Source: Verrucomicrobium sp. GAS474 (GTDB taxonomy: Bacteria > Verrucomicrobiota > Verrucomicrobiia > Methylacidiphilales > GAS474). Taken from it: DNA of 64,000 nt. A program made the position numbers and the translations under genes. The stretch is taken from positions 1,426,001 to 1,490,000 of the forward strand of contig NZ_LT629781.1 of the NCBI RefSeq assembly GCF_900105685.1, written 5' to 3'. Shown piece by piece: positions 11,703 to 20,584 of the stretch (its first letter is position 1; each line of letters opens with the position of its first letter). The notes under the pieces are model-generated. The model did not search any database. It was not told the DNA's origin and worked only from the letters and a program-made list of their open reading frames with translations.

Positions 11703-11752
11703 GGAGGGAGGGTAGGGCAATGGGGAGGCGGGGTTCAAGCTGGAGAGACGGG

Positions 11753-11781
11753 GCCCATACGCCCTGACTCCTATTGGGAGA
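11753..11781 (-). repeat. Fragment of the 245-bp dispersed repeat
   Basis: On the minus strand this reads TCTCCCAATAGGAGTC followed by a GGCGTATGGG-like segment. It matches the first module of the three full repeats at 30193, 54534 and 57661. The rest of the repeat is missing. It abuts the stop codon of the acyltransferase gene at 11782. Confidence 0.7.
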
Positions 11782-12591
11782 TCAAGCCGCTTCGGTCAAG
11801 GCCGCTGCGCGCACTTCGCCCGCATGGAGTCGGGCCGCCTCGGCGTGGAGCCGCAGGGCGAGGTCCTTCCGGTCCTCCCCTTCCTGCGCGGAGGGAACGT
11901 GGGAAAAGGTGACGGTGGCCTCGATGCTCGGCTTGGTGAGGAGGTTGAGGAGGTGGGGGAAGAGGGTCATTTCTTTCCAGTAGCTGACTTCCTCGGCGGG
12001 GTCGCCCTCGCCGGGGGGGAGGCGGTAGCGGATGGCGGCGACGGCGAGGGGGGGGCTGTTGCGGAGGGCGGGCTGGAGGAGGGGGGCCTTGAAGGGGAGG
12101 ACGTTTTCCCCGCCGCTGCTGGTCCCTTCGGGGAAGAGGATGACGGTGTGGCCGTTCTGGAGGGCGGACTCGATTTCGTTGACGGTGTGGCCGGTGCGGG
12201 TGCGGCGTTCGCGGTTGACGAAGAGGGTTCCGGCCTGGCGGGCGAACCAGCCGAAGACGGGCCAGGCGGCGACTTCTTTTTTGGCGACGAAGATGACGGG
12301 GTGGAGGGAGGCGAGGAGGGGGATGTCGAGGTAGCCGAGGTGGTTGCTGACCAGGAGGAGGCCCTGGCGGTCGTGCCGGGGGCGGGGCGGGGTGCCGACG
12401 ACTTCGACCCGGAGGCGGAAGTGGGGAAGGAGGCGGCGGGAGGTGCGCCGGAGCCAGCGGGCGCGGGCCTGGGCCTTGTCCGCGGGAGGGCGGAAGGCGC
12501 AGGTGAGGAGGTGGTCGGCGGCGGAGTAGGCGAGGCTGAGGCCGATGCGGAGGAGCCGCCAGGCCATGCGGAGGAAGCGGCGGGGGGTCAT
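11782..12591 (-). CDS. PlsC-type 1-acyl-glycerol-3-phosphate / lyso-lipid acyltransferase
   Basis: A 269-residue LPLAT-family enzyme. The catalytic NHLGYLD block is at residues 83-89 (His84, Asp89) and FPEGTSSGG starts at 153, the acyl-acceptor-binding motif. An N-terminal hydrophobic stretch fits membrane association at the inner leaflet. PlsC enzymes move an acyl chain from acyl-ACP or acyl-CoA onto a lyso-lipid. The gene overlaps the preceding GNAT acyltransferase by four bases (ATGA), so the two are translationally coupled. In ornithine-lipid synthesis OlsB (GNAT) makes lyso-ornithine lipid and OlsA (this family) adds the second chain. An OlsA role is therefore plausible, but a phosphatidate-pathway role is not excluded. 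Confidence 0.85.
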   Translation of the reverse strand: MTPRRFLRMAWRLLRIGLSLAYSAADHLLTCAFRPPADKAQARARWLRRTSRRLLPHFRLRVEVVGTPPRPRHDRQGLLLVSNHLGYLDIPLLASLHPVIFVAKKEVAAWPVFGWFARQAGTLFVNRERRTRTGHTVNEIESALQNGHTVILFPEGTSSGGENVLPFKAPLLQPALRNSPPLAVAAIRYRLPPGEGDPAEEVSYWKEMTLFPHLLNLLTKPSIEATVTFSHVPSAQEGEDRKDLALRLHAEAARLHAGEVRAAALTEAA

Positions 12592-13445
12592 TCTCCGAAG
12601 AATTTCTGGCGGACCTGGGGGGAGAGGGAGTCGAGGTCGAGGAGGGTGAGGAAGTCGATGGTCTGGAAGTGGCGGTCGAGGGCGGGGGGGCCGCAGATTT
12701 TGGCCCCGAGGCTGAGGTAGGCGCGGAGGAGCTTGGGGAGGGGCGGGGCCTCGTCTTCGGGGGCGAGGGTGTGGAGGGGGCAGTCGTAGGCGGGGAGGGG
12801 GAGGGTGCGCCAGGGATGGGGGGCGAGGTGGCGGCGGATGAGGTCGTTGTAGGCGCTGGCTCCGACGGCGGGGTTCTGGCTGGTGAGGGAGCTGCAGCCG
12901 ATGAGGTAGCGGGCGCGGTGGTCGTGGGCGTAGCGGGCGATCCCTTTCCAGAGGAGGCCGAGGACGATGAGGTTCCGGTGGGGGGCCTCGACGCAGGCGC
13001 GGCCGAGTTCGACGAGGCGGGGGCGGAGGGGCTCGAAGGGGGCGAAGTTGAATTCCTGGGCGGAGTAGTAGCCGAGGTGGCCGGGGCGGGCGGCGGCGGT
13101 CCCGGTCTGGAGGCGGTAGGTGCCGATGATGCGGGCGCTGGGGAGGTGCTCGACGAGGAGGTGGTCGCAGAGGGGGTCGAAGGGGTCGGCGTCGAGGCCG
13201 GTGAGGTGGGAGGCGGCGAGGCCCTCGCGGAGCTCGAGGTTGAAGACGCGGTAGCGGAGGGCCTGGGCCTCGCGGATTTCGTCGGGGTTCCGGGCGAGGC
13301 GGAGGACGTAGTGGGAGGCGGCGGGGGTGACGGCGCCGCCGGTGCTGCCGCCGATCCGCTCGCCGAGGGGGCGGGCGGGGGCGGGGTGGGAGAGTTCGCG
13401 GGGAAGGGCGGAGGGGGTGGCGACGACGTGGGAGGGCGGAATCAC
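12588..13445 (-). CDS. GNAT N-acyltransferase, OlsB/hemolysin-like
   Basis: About 285 residues of the Acetyltransf_5 type (the OlsB or 'putative hemolysin' group). Marks are LRYRVFNLELREGL, DPFDPLCDHLLVE, RIIGTYRLQT, VELGRACVEAPHR and IGCSSL. Members transfer 3-hydroxyacyl chains from acyl-ACP to an amino group, classically ornithine. The Pro/Ala-rich N-terminal 45 residues look unconserved. The GTG at 13445 is chosen because no ATG lies before the conserved region and a GGCGG stretch precedes it; the true start is uncertain. The stop overlaps the start of the PlsC gene, and together they look like an olsBA-type pair. Confidence 0.75.
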   Translation of the reverse strand: MIPPSHVVATPSALPRELSHPAPARPLGERIGGSTGGAVTPAASHYVLRLARNPDEIREAQALRYRVFNLELREGLAASHLTGLDADPFDPLCDHLLVEHLPSARIIGTYRLQTGTAAARPGHLGYYSAQEFNFAPFEPLRPRLVELGRACVEAPHRNLIVLGLLWKGIARYAHDHRARYLIGCSSLTSQNPAVGASAYNDLIRRHLAPHPWRTLPLPAYDCPLHTLAPEDEAPPLPKLLRAYLSLGAKICGPPALDRHFQTIDFLTLLDLDSLSPQVRQKFFGE

Positions 13446-13546
13446 CCGCCGAGGTTCACGCGGGCGTGCGGCGGTTGCGTGGCGGCCGTGTGAATGTTTT
13501 TCGACCGACCGGTTACGATTCGGCGACGCTTCTTTCCGGCTTGGCC

Positions 13547-14956
13547 CTAATCGGCGTCGTCCTCGATGCGCTCGCTGATTTCGTCGCGGTATTTCATCCG
13601 CAGGCAGGCGTAGCCGACGAGGCTGACGGCGAGGGCGCTGAGGAACCAGAGGGGGAATTGGTCGAAGGGAGGCTCGGGATGGGAGGAGAGGTTGCCGACG
13701 ATGGGGAGGCTGAGGAAGAGGAGGGAGAGGGCGGAGTGGAGGAGGTGGCGGAGGCGGAGCTGGCCGCGCTGCCGGAGGGAGAGGGGGGCGGCGACGGCGA
13801 TCATGGCGTAGACGGTGAGGAAGCCGTAGGTGGCGAGGGTGCCGAGGTAGCCGTAGATGTCGATGAGGGGGATATGGGCGAGGATGCACCCGGCGGGGAC
13901 GAGGAGGATGAGAATGGCGGAGAGGGTGATGGCGTGGTGGGGGGTGGCGTTGACGCGGTGGGTCTGGGCGATCCGGGGGGGGAGGATGCCGTGCCGCCCG
14001 AGGGTGAAGAGGATGCGGGACCCGGCGTTGATGCAGGCGATGGCGCAGGCGAAGGCGCTGATGATGACGCCGATGGAGAAGAGGAGGCCGAGGGCGGGGT
14101 GGCCGAGGTAGGCGGTGAGGGTGATGATGGGGGTGTCGCTGCGGGAGAGGTCGGCGCCGATGGTGTGGAAGCTGAGGATCGAGACGTAGGAGATGACGAT
14201 GAAGAAGAGGCCGCTGCCGAGGACGCTCCAGGAGATGGAGCGGGGGATGTTGCGGAGGGGGTCGCGGTCCTCGGTGCCGAGGGTGGTCGAACTCTCGAAG
14301 CCGACGAAGCTGAAGATGGCCATGATGAGGCCGATCTTGATGCCGTCCGGGGTCGCCCCCTGGAGGGTGAACTGGGCGGGGTCGAGGAAGATGCCGTGCC
14401 GCAGGCAGACGAGGGCCCCGATGAGGAGGGTGAGGAGGACGGAGAAGGCCTCGGCGCTGAGCATGAGGCGGGCGGAGAAGCGGATGTCCCGGTAGGCGAC
14501 GTACCAGACGGCGAGGACGCTGGCGGCGAGGATGAGGAGGGTGGGCGGGGCGAGGAGGGGCTTGAAGTGGCGGAGGTAGTCGACGGCGATGATGAGGACC
14601 GACATGGCGGTCAGGAGGTAGGCGATGACGGAGCACCATCCGGCGACGAAGCCGGTATCGGGGCCGAGGGTCTGGGCGACGTAGGTGTAGAGGGAGCCGG
14701 GGGAGGCGGTGCGCCGGGCGAAGTAGCGGATGTGGAAGCTGACGCAGAGGAGGCCGCAGCAGGCGAGGAGGTAGGTGATCCAGGTGCCGTTCCCGGCGAA
14801 GGAGTAGACGACGGCGGCGTTCGCGGCGGCGGTGAAGGTGGGGGAGATGGCGGCGACCGACTGGGAGAGGGTCTCGGGGAAGGAGAGGCAGGTGGAGCGG
14901 AGTTTCCCCGCGCGCGACGGGGGAAGGGAACCGGGGAGGGGGGGCGCTTCGTCCAT
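13547..14956 (-). CDS. APC-superfamily amino acid permease
   Basis: A 469-residue membrane protein with about 12 hydrophobic helices in the LeuT-like arrangement of the APC superfamily. The first helix carries the substrate-loop pattern SVAAISPTFTAAANA, and FSFVGFESSTTLGTED marks helix 6 with the unwound region, as in cationic or general amino-acid permeases. It should import or exchange an amino acid or amine across the inner membrane; substrate cannot be assigned. Sitting upstream of the acyltransferase pair it could supply ornithine, but a gap of about 100 bases separates them and this is speculation. The C-terminal tail is acidic. Confidence 0.85.
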   Translation of the reverse strand: MDEAPPLPGSLPPSRAGKLRSTCLSFPETLSQSVAAISPTFTAAANAAVVYSFAGNGTWITYLLACCGLLCVSFHIRYFARRTASPGSLYTYVAQTLGPDTGFVAGWCSVIAYLLTAMSVLIIAVDYLRHFKPLLAPPTLLILAASVLAVWYVAYRDIRFSARLMLSAEAFSVLLTLLIGALVCLRHGIFLDPAQFTLQGATPDGIKIGLIMAIFSFVGFESSTTLGTEDRDPLRNIPRSISWSVLGSGLFFIVISYVSILSFHTIGADLSRSDTPIITLTAYLGHPALGLLFSIGVIISAFACAIACINAGSRILFTLGRHGILPPRIAQTHRVNATPHHAITLSAILILLVPAGCILAHIPLIDIYGYLGTLATYGFLTVYAMIAVAAPLSLRQRGQLRLRHLLHSALSLLFLSLPIVGNLSSHPEPPFDQFPLWFLSALAVSLVGYACLRMKYRDEISERIEDDAD

Positions 14957-15284
14957 AAGAGGGGCAATAGGGGAGTACGAGGGGCGGTACTAAAGGAATT
15001 CAAATCTTTCGTCTAACATTTATCCCGGATCTAAAGCGGGAGCGATTCCCGGGCCAACTCGGCGACGATCCGGGGGAGGTGTGCGGGGGCGCGCGTGCTA
15101 CCGCAAACCGCCATCGGACCCGGGAGCGTTACAGTGTAAAATTATCTTCTTTTTTTTCGGTATAACAGGTATGGGATCGTGACAAGGATGCCGTCCGGGG
15201 TGGAGGATGGGTTTGTTTTGAGCGAAAGCGGTGGTCAGTGGTGGTTGGTTCGAGTCTGCCGAGTCTGTTTTGGAAGCCCTGCGC
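14957..15284. other. Divergent intergenic region between permease and sensor kinase
   Basis: This 328-base region separates two divergent genes and must hold both promoters. I note a T-rich run around 15145-15158 followed by TATAAC at 15161-15166, a possible -10, but without a matching -35. A short CGGGA/TCCCG hairpin lies near 15040. No gene is supported here. Confidence 0.35.
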
Positions 15285-18227
15285 ATGGATCTGAAAAAAG
15301 CCCAATCCGATATCGACGGCAGCGTCGTCGCGCTGAGGGCGTTTTCGTTTTGGGCCGCCTTCCTCCTGATCGTTTTTTCCTCCCTGATCCTCTTCGGATG
15401 GGCGACCGACAATGCGGTGCTGAAGGGAACCGCCTTCGGCCCCCATCCGACGAAGCCGGCGATCTGCCTCCTGCTGATCCTCTCGGGGATCGGCGTCCTC
15501 GGCCTCCACCTGCGGGAGTGGCGGCTGGCGGAACGGGTCGGGATGGCGGCCTCGCTCCTCACCTTCGTCCTCGGCCTCTCTACCTTCACGATCTGGCACA
15601 TGGGCTGGCAGACGCCCTACGACGGCCTCGGCTTCCACGGCAGGGAGGGGGAGATCGTCCGGGTCTCGGGCGGCTCGCTCTTCTTCGTCCTCAACGGCAT
15701 GGCGCTGGTCTTCCTCTTCGCCCGGATGGACCGGCTGGCGCAGATCCTTTCCCTGGCGGCGCTCTGGCTCGGCTTTTACCTGCTGATCGGTTTCTTCTAC
15801 CGGATCTCCCCGGAGGAGATGAGCCTCTTCTTCCATCCCTCGCCCTACGGCGGGGTGATGATGACCCTCCTCTCGGCGGCGGTGCTGGCGGCGAAGCCCT
15901 CCGTCGGCCTGATGCGGGAGATCGTCCACCGGAATCCCGGCGGCGGGATCGCCCGGTGGCTGCTGCCGTGCGGCATCCTCTTCCCGACGCTGATCGGGGC
16001 CCTCTTCATCCGGCAGATCGCGGCGGGGCACATGTCCCCGGCCTCGGCGGCGGGGATCGGGATCACGGCGGGGGTCGCCCTCTTCTGCTTCGTCATCTGG
16101 CTCAACGCGCGGCGGCTGAACCTCGTCTACGACCGCCTCGCCCGGCGGGAACGGCTCTACCAGGTCCTCAGCGAGTGCAGCCAGGACATCGTCCACATCC
16201 GGGAGCGGGTCGCCCTCTTCGACAGCATCTGCCGGAGCGCGGTGGGGACGGGCGGCTTCCAGGCGGCGTGGATGGGGACCGTCGCCGACGGCGGGTACCG
16301 CCTCGTCGTCCTCGCGGCGTGCGGCGAGGGCGTCCGGGCGTGGATCGACCGCTCCGTCCTCTGCGGCGTCTGGGGGGAGCCCCTCTGGGAGAGCCTCTCC
16401 AAGGGGACCCCCGCGATCCTCAACGACGGGCGCGAGTACCGGAAGAAAACCCCGTGGCGGACCCTCCCCGTCGAGGTCCGGCCCGGCTCGATCGCGATCT
16501 TCCCGATCCGGTGCCGGGGGATGATCGTCGCGCTCTACGTCCTCCACGCCGCGCGGCCCGGGGCCTTCGACGCGGAGCACACCGCCCTCCTCACCGAGGT
16601 GGCGAACGACGTCTCCCACGCCCTCGACCTCATCGAGGACCGCAACGCCCGCCTCCGTGCCGAGGAGCAGCTCCAGACCGCGACGCGGCGGCTGAACGAG
16701 GCCCTCTCGAAGAACCCGACCCTCTTCTACGCCCTCCGCTTCGAGGCGGGCCACCTGATCAGCACCTACATCAGCGAGAACATCCGGCAGATGGTCGGCT
16801 ACACGCCGGAGGAGGCGCTGAAGCCGGGCTGGTTCTGGGGGAACATCCATCCCGACGACGCGGCCCGCGTCCGCGCCGGGGACATCGCCGCCCAGACGCC
16901 GGGCCGCGAGAGCGACGCCCGGGACTTCCGCTTCCGCACGAAGGACGGGGAGTGGCGGACGATCCGCGACGAGCGGCGCATCGTCTCGAACGCGGCGGGG
17001 AAGCCGGTCGAGATCATCGGCGCGTGGAGCGACGTCACCGAGCGCCTCCAGCTGGAGGAGCAGTTCCGGCAGGCGCAGAAATTCGACGCCGTGGGGCGGC
17101 TCGCGGGCGGCGTCGCCCACGATTTCAACAACATCCTCACCGTCATCGAGGGCCACGCGTGGATCCTCGAAAGCTGCATCGATCCCGAGAGCCAGGGCGC
17201 GATGGCCGAGTCGACGCGGGAAATCTTCCTCGCGACGAAGCGGGCCACCCGCCTCACCCGCCAGCTCCTCGCCTTCAGCCGGAAGCAGGAGATCAAGCCC
17301 CAGCCGCTCTCCCTCAACGACGTCGTCGAGGAGATGTCGAAGATGCTCCGGCGCAGCGCCGGGGAACACATCGAGATGGCCGTCCAGATCGACCCGACGA
17401 TCCCCGTCGTCCTCGCCGACGAGGGGATGGTCGAGCAGATCCTCCTGAACCTCGTCGTCAACGCCCGGGACGCCATGCCGAAGGGAGGGAAGATCACCAT
17501 CGTCACCGCCCAGGTCGACCTCGGCGGGAACGAGGACGGCCTCCTCGATCCGGCCCCGCCCGGCCCCTACGTCCGCCTCTGCGTCATCGACACCGGCACC
17601 GGCATCGCCCCGGAACACCTCACGAAGATCTTCGAGCCCTTCTTCACCACGAAGGCAGCCGACAAGGGGACCGGCCTCGGCCTCGCCACGGTGCGGAACA
17701 TCGTCCGCCAGCACCAGGGCGCGATCCGTCTCTCCAGCACCCTCGGCGAGGGGACGAAGTTCCAGATCTACTTCCCCGTCGGCGAGGATGTCGGCGCGGC
17801 CCATACGACGAAGCGGAAAGCCCCCGCCCGTCCCGCCGACCTCGAAGGCAAGGGGACGCTCCTCGTCATGGAGGACGATCCCGGCGTCCGCACGCTGACC
17901 CGGGCGATCTGCCAGCGCCTCGGCTACCGCGTCGTCGAGGCCGCGACGGGCTCCGAGGCGATCGACCTCTTCGACAAGCACGCCGGGGAGATCGACCTCC
18001 TCATCGCCGACATCGTCCTGCCGGGGAACCTGAACGGGAAGGAGGCCGCCGACATCCTCCGCGCCCGCAATCCCCGCCTCCCGGTCATCTTCACGAGCGG
18101 GTACGAGATCAACTTCGCCGAATACGGGATGAACGACGAGGACCAGCGGCGGTTCCTCCGGAAGCCGTGCCCCTCCGAGGATCTCGCCCGGGCGATCCGG
18201 GAATGTCTTTCGCCCAAGGTCGCCTAG
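15285..18227 (+). CDS. Membrane hybrid sensor histidine kinase (TM-GAF-PAS-HisKA-HATPase-REC)
   Basis: From ATG 15285 the protein is 980 residues. Residues 1-275 hold about eight membrane helices, an unassigned sensor module. A GAF-like domain covers about 290-450, a PAS domain 465-590 (YISENIRQMVGYTPEEALKP), and a dimerisation/phospho-acceptor domain has His612 in LAGGVAHDFNNILTV. The ATPase domain has the N box around Asn727 (NARDAMPKGG), IDTGTGIAPEH and GTGLGLATV. A C-terminal receiver (858-975) has EDDPG and phospho-Asp909 in IADIVLPG. All catalytic motifs look intact, so it is an active hybrid kinase. A GTG 54 bases upstream is possible, but ATG precedes the first helix more naturally. 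No cognate regulator is adjacent. Confidence 0.92.
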   Translation: MDLKKAQSDIDGSVVALRAFSFWAAFLLIVFSSLILFGWATDNAVLKGTAFGPHPTKPAICLLLILSGIGVLGLHLREWRLAERVGMAASLLTFVLGLSTFTIWHMGWQTPYDGLGFHGREGEIVRVSGGSLFFVLNGMALVFLFARMDRLAQILSLAALWLGFYLLIGFFYRISPEEMSLFFHPSPYGGVMMTLLSAAVLAAKPSVGLMREIVHRNPGGGIARWLLPCGILFPTLIGALFIRQIAAGHMSPASAAGIGITAGVALFCFVIWLNARRLNLVYDRLARRERLYQVLSECSQDIVHIRERVALFDSICRSAVGTGGFQAAWMGTVADGGYRLVVLAACGEGVRAWIDRSVLCGVWGEPLWESLSKGTPAILNDGREYRKKTPWRTLPVEVRPGSIAIFPIRCRGMIVALYVLHAARPGAFDAEHTALLTEVANDVSHALDLIEDRNARLRAEEQLQTATRRLNEALSKNPTLFYALRFEAGHLISTYISENIRQMVGYTPEEALKPGWFWGNIHPDDAARVRAGDIAAQTPGRESDARDFRFRTKDGEWRTIRDERRIVSNAAGKPVEIIGAWSDVTERLQLEEQFRQAQKFDAVGRLAGGVAHDFNNILTVIEGHAWILESCIDPESQGAMAESTREIFLATKRATRLTRQLLAFSRKQEIKPQPLSLNDVVEEMSKMLRRSAGEHIEMAVQIDPTIPVVLADEGMVEQILLNLVVNARDAMPKGGKITIVTAQVDLGGNEDGLLDPAPPGPYVRLCVIDTGTGIAPEHLTKIFEPFFTTKAADKGTGLGLATVRNIVRQHQGAIRLSSTLGEGTKFQIYFPVGEDVGAAHTTKRKAPARPADLEGKGTLLVMEDDPGVRTLTRAICQRLGYRVVEAATGSEAIDLFDKHAGEIDLLIADIVLPGNLNGKEAADILRARNPRLPVIFTSGYEINFAEYGMNDEDQRRFLRKPCPSEDLARAIRECLSPKVA

Positions 18228-18345
18228 TTTCCTGGCGCTAGGTCCTCGCGGGGTGGGAACTTCATCAGGTAAACCAATAATAATCGGGCCCGTTCTCGAT
18301 TGTGATTGTACCGATGGCATGGTTCTGGCTATAGACCAAGGAGTT

Positions 18346-18972
18346 ATGTCACGTCTTCGCAAGCGCGATCGGGCGCAAATCGGCGCTCCTGCCACGGCGC
18401 ATTCCGGCGCCAAGATCATCGCGCGCGGCAACGCCCTTCGCGGCAATGCGCCCTTCACCCTTCCCACCGGGACGGCCAAGGGGAAGACCGTGCCGAAGGC
18501 CGCCGCAACGAAGCCGAAGGCGAAGGCCGATCCGCAGAAGACCATGTCGGTCATGGCCTGGATCGAGGACGCCTTCGGGAACATCCTCCTCGTGAAGCAG
18601 CTCCGCGGACGCGGCATGTGGGCCCTCCCCGGCGGCAAGGTCCGGCAGAAGGAATCGCTCCTCGGCGCGCTCCGCCGCGAGGTGAAGGAGGAACTCGGCG
18701 TCGAGATCGACGTCGCCACTCCCATCGATCTTTACGACCGCCCGCAGAAGGGGGCCGTCGTCGTCCTCTTCCGCGTCATCCTCCGGCAGAAGACCCGGGT
18801 CAAGGCTGTGAAGACCGCGAAGGGAAAGGCCACCTCGCCCTTCAACCCTCGCGCCGGGGAGATCGCCGCCTGCCTCTTCCACCGGAAGCCGCCCCTCGAC
18901 GCAACGCCTTCTCTTTCCTATTTCTGGAAACGGGCGCAGCGGACCTTCGAGCCCCTTTCGCTCTTCCGCTAA
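18346..18972 (+). CDS. Nudix hydrolase
   Basis: About 208 residues. The Nudix box fits GX5EX7REUXEEXGU: GKVRQKE, then REVKEELGV. The box follows MWALPGGKV, the usual entry strand. A Lys/Ala-rich, low-complexity N-terminus of about 60 residues precedes the domain and may be a basic linker. Nudix enzymes cleave nucleoside diphosphates linked to another moiety; this one lacks substrate-specific marks, so oxidised dNTP clean-up or sugar-nucleotide hydrolysis are both possible. The ATG at 18346 is preferred because AAGGAG lies directly before it, a rare clear Shine-Dalgarno in this window; earlier starts at 18253 and 18319 are open. Confidence 0.85.
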   Translation: MSRLRKRDRAQIGAPATAHSGAKIIARGNALRGNAPFTLPTGTAKGKTVPKAAATKPKAKADPQKTMSVMAWIEDAFGNILLVKQLRGRGMWALPGGKVRQKESLLGALRREVKEELGVEIDVATPIDLYDRPQKGAVVVLFRVILRQKTRVKAVKTAKGKATSPFNPRAGEIAACLFHRKPPLDATPSLSYFWKRAQRTFEPLSLFR

Positions 18973-18997
18973 GGCCGCGCGTTCGCTAGAGTCCGGG

Positions 18998-19768
18998 ATG
19001 CTCACCCCCGGCCTCGTCTCCGTCACGTTCCGCCCGCTTTCCCCCGCCGAGATCATCGCCCTCGTCGTCCGTTCCGGGCTGAAGGCGATCGAATGGGGAG
19101 GCGACATCCACGTCCCCGCCGACGGCTCCGGGACCGCCGCCGAGGTCGGCCGCATGACGCGGGACGCCGGGCTCCTCGTCTCCTCCTACGGCTCCTATTA
19201 CCGCGTCGGCGAGGGGCAGCCCTTCGAGCCGGTCCTCGCGGCGGCGGTCGCCCTCGGCGCTCCCGCCATCCGCGTCTGGTCGGGCGCGATCTCCTCCGCC
19301 GAGGCGACCGAGGCCGACCGCGAGCGCGTCGCCGCCGACTACCGCCGCATCGCCGCCCTCGCCGCCGCGCAGGGCCTCGTCGTCGCCAACGAGTTTCACG
19401 ACCACACGCTGACCGACGACGCCCCGACGACCCTCGCGATGTTCGACCGGGTCGGCCCCGCCGCGCCGAATCTCCGCAGCTACTGGCAGCCCCGCCACGG
19501 CCAGCCCGTCGAGGTCGGCCTCGGGGAGATCGCGGCGCTTTCCGGCTCCGGCCGCCTCGCCAACATCCACGCCTTCCACTGGTGGCCGTCGCCGTCGGAG
19601 CGCCATCCCCTCGCCGCCGGGCGCGATCGGTGGCTCGCCTTCCTGCGCCGGATCGCCGGGGTGCCGGGGGACCGCTTCGTCCTCCTCGAGTTCACCGTCG
19701 GGGACGCCCCGGAGTCGTTCCTGGCCGATGCCGTCGTCCTGCGGGAGCTGCTTGCCGAAGTCGGCTAG
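18998..19768 (+). CDS. Sugar phosphate isomerase/epimerase-like TIM barrel
   Basis: A 256-residue AP_endonuc_2/xylose-isomerase-like barrel. Strand ends carry the family's usual acidic and His ligands: IEWGGD, the NEFHDHTL segment (Glu and His), SYWQPRH, NIHAFHWW and LLEF near the end. Such proteins isomerise or epimerise sugars or related polyols using one divalent metal. Substrate is unknown. No signal peptide is present, so it is cytoplasmic. TAGAGT lies five bases before the ATG, suggesting a leaderless transcript. It follows the Nudix gene by 25 bases and precedes yebC. Confidence 0.8.
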   Translation: MLTPGLVSVTFRPLSPAEIIALVVRSGLKAIEWGGDIHVPADGSGTAAEVGRMTRDAGLLVSSYGSYYRVGEGQPFEPVLAAAVALGAPAIRVWSGAISSAEATEADRERVAADYRRIAALAAAQGLVVANEFHDHTLTDDAPTTLAMFDRVGPAAPNLRSYWQPRHGQPVEVGLGEIAALSGSGRLANIHAFHWWPSPSERHPLAAGRDRWLAFLRRIAGVPGDRFVLLEFTVGDAPESFLADAVVLRELLAEVG

Positions 19769-19837
19769 AACTGGTATCTCTTGCCCCTCCGTTTCACTTT
19801 TCCGCACTCTTTCCAACTCTAAATCGAAGCTACTTTT

Positions 19838-20569
19838 ATGGGACGTCAATGGCTCTTGGCAAAACGGGAGGTCGCCTCCCTCCGCAAATCGCAGAGCTCG
19901 GGGAAGTATCTCCGGGAAATCTCGGTCGCCGCGAAGCACGGCGGCGCCGACCCGGCGAACAATGCCCGCCTCCACGCCGCCATCGAAAAGGCGAAGAAGG
20001 AGAGCGTCCCGAAGGACAACATCGACCGCGCCATCAAGAAGGGCGCCGGGATCGGCGACGAGAAGCTCGTCCTCGAGCAGATCGCCTTCGAGGGCTACGC
20101 CCCGCACAAGATCCCCGTCATCGTCGAGGTGCTGACCGACAACAACAACCGGACTGCGCCCGAGATCCGCACCCTCTTCCGCAAGGGCCAGCTCGGCGCG
20201 GGCGGGAGCAACAAGTTCCTCTTCGACCACGTCGGCCTCGTCGAGGCCTACCATCCCGACGCCGCCGCCGACATCGAGGGCGCGGCCATCGAGGCCGGGG
20301 CGAACGAGGTCGAGGCGCTGACCCACGAGGGCCACGAGGACATCCCCGAAGGCGTCGCCGGAGCCCGCTTCATCGCGGAACGGACCGCCCTCCACACCGT
20401 TTCCCAGTGGCTCGCCGCCAACGGCTGGAAAGTCGTCACGAGCGAGATCGGCTACATCGCGAAGAGCTTCCCCGAAATCAGCGCCGAGCACCGCGCCGAA
20501 GTCGGCGAATTCCTCCAGGCGCTCGAAGACCACGACGACGTCCATCGCGTCTGGGCCGCGCTGAAGTAG
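19838..20569 (+). CDS. yebC: YebC/PmpR family protein
   Basis: A 243-residue YebC/TACO1 family member. The N-terminal basic segment and the conserved ARLHAAIEKAKKESVPKDNI, GYAPHKIPVIVEVLTDNNNR and LFRKGQLG blocks are diagnostic. Family members bind DNA or act on ribosomes; some are transcriptional regulators (PmpR) and others help translate proline-rich stretches. The copy here is single and complete, of usual length. The first residues (MGRQWLLAKRE) differ from the common AGHSKW start, as in TACO1-like branches. Confidence 0.93.
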   Translation: MGRQWLLAKREVASLRKSQSSGKYLREISVAAKHGGADPANNARLHAAIEKAKKESVPKDNIDRAIKKGAGIGDEKLVLEQIAFEGYAPHKIPVIVEVLTDNNNRTAPEIRTLFRKGQLGAGGSNKFLFDHVGLVEAYHPDAAADIEGAAIEAGANEVEALTHEGHEDIPEGVAGARFIAERTALHTVSQWLAANGWKVVTSEIGYIAKSFPEISAEHRAEVGEFLQALEDHDDVHRVWAALK

Positions 20570-20584
20570 AGGCTTTCCCCTCCC

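Noticed and set aside
15129-15166. TTACAG and TATAAC as the kinase promoter
   Set aside because: The spacer is 26 bases, too long for a standard promoter.
15129-18725. Open frame of about 1200 residues opposite the sensor kinase
   Set aside because: It lies antisense to a well-supported kinase and Nudix gene and has no domain-like segment.
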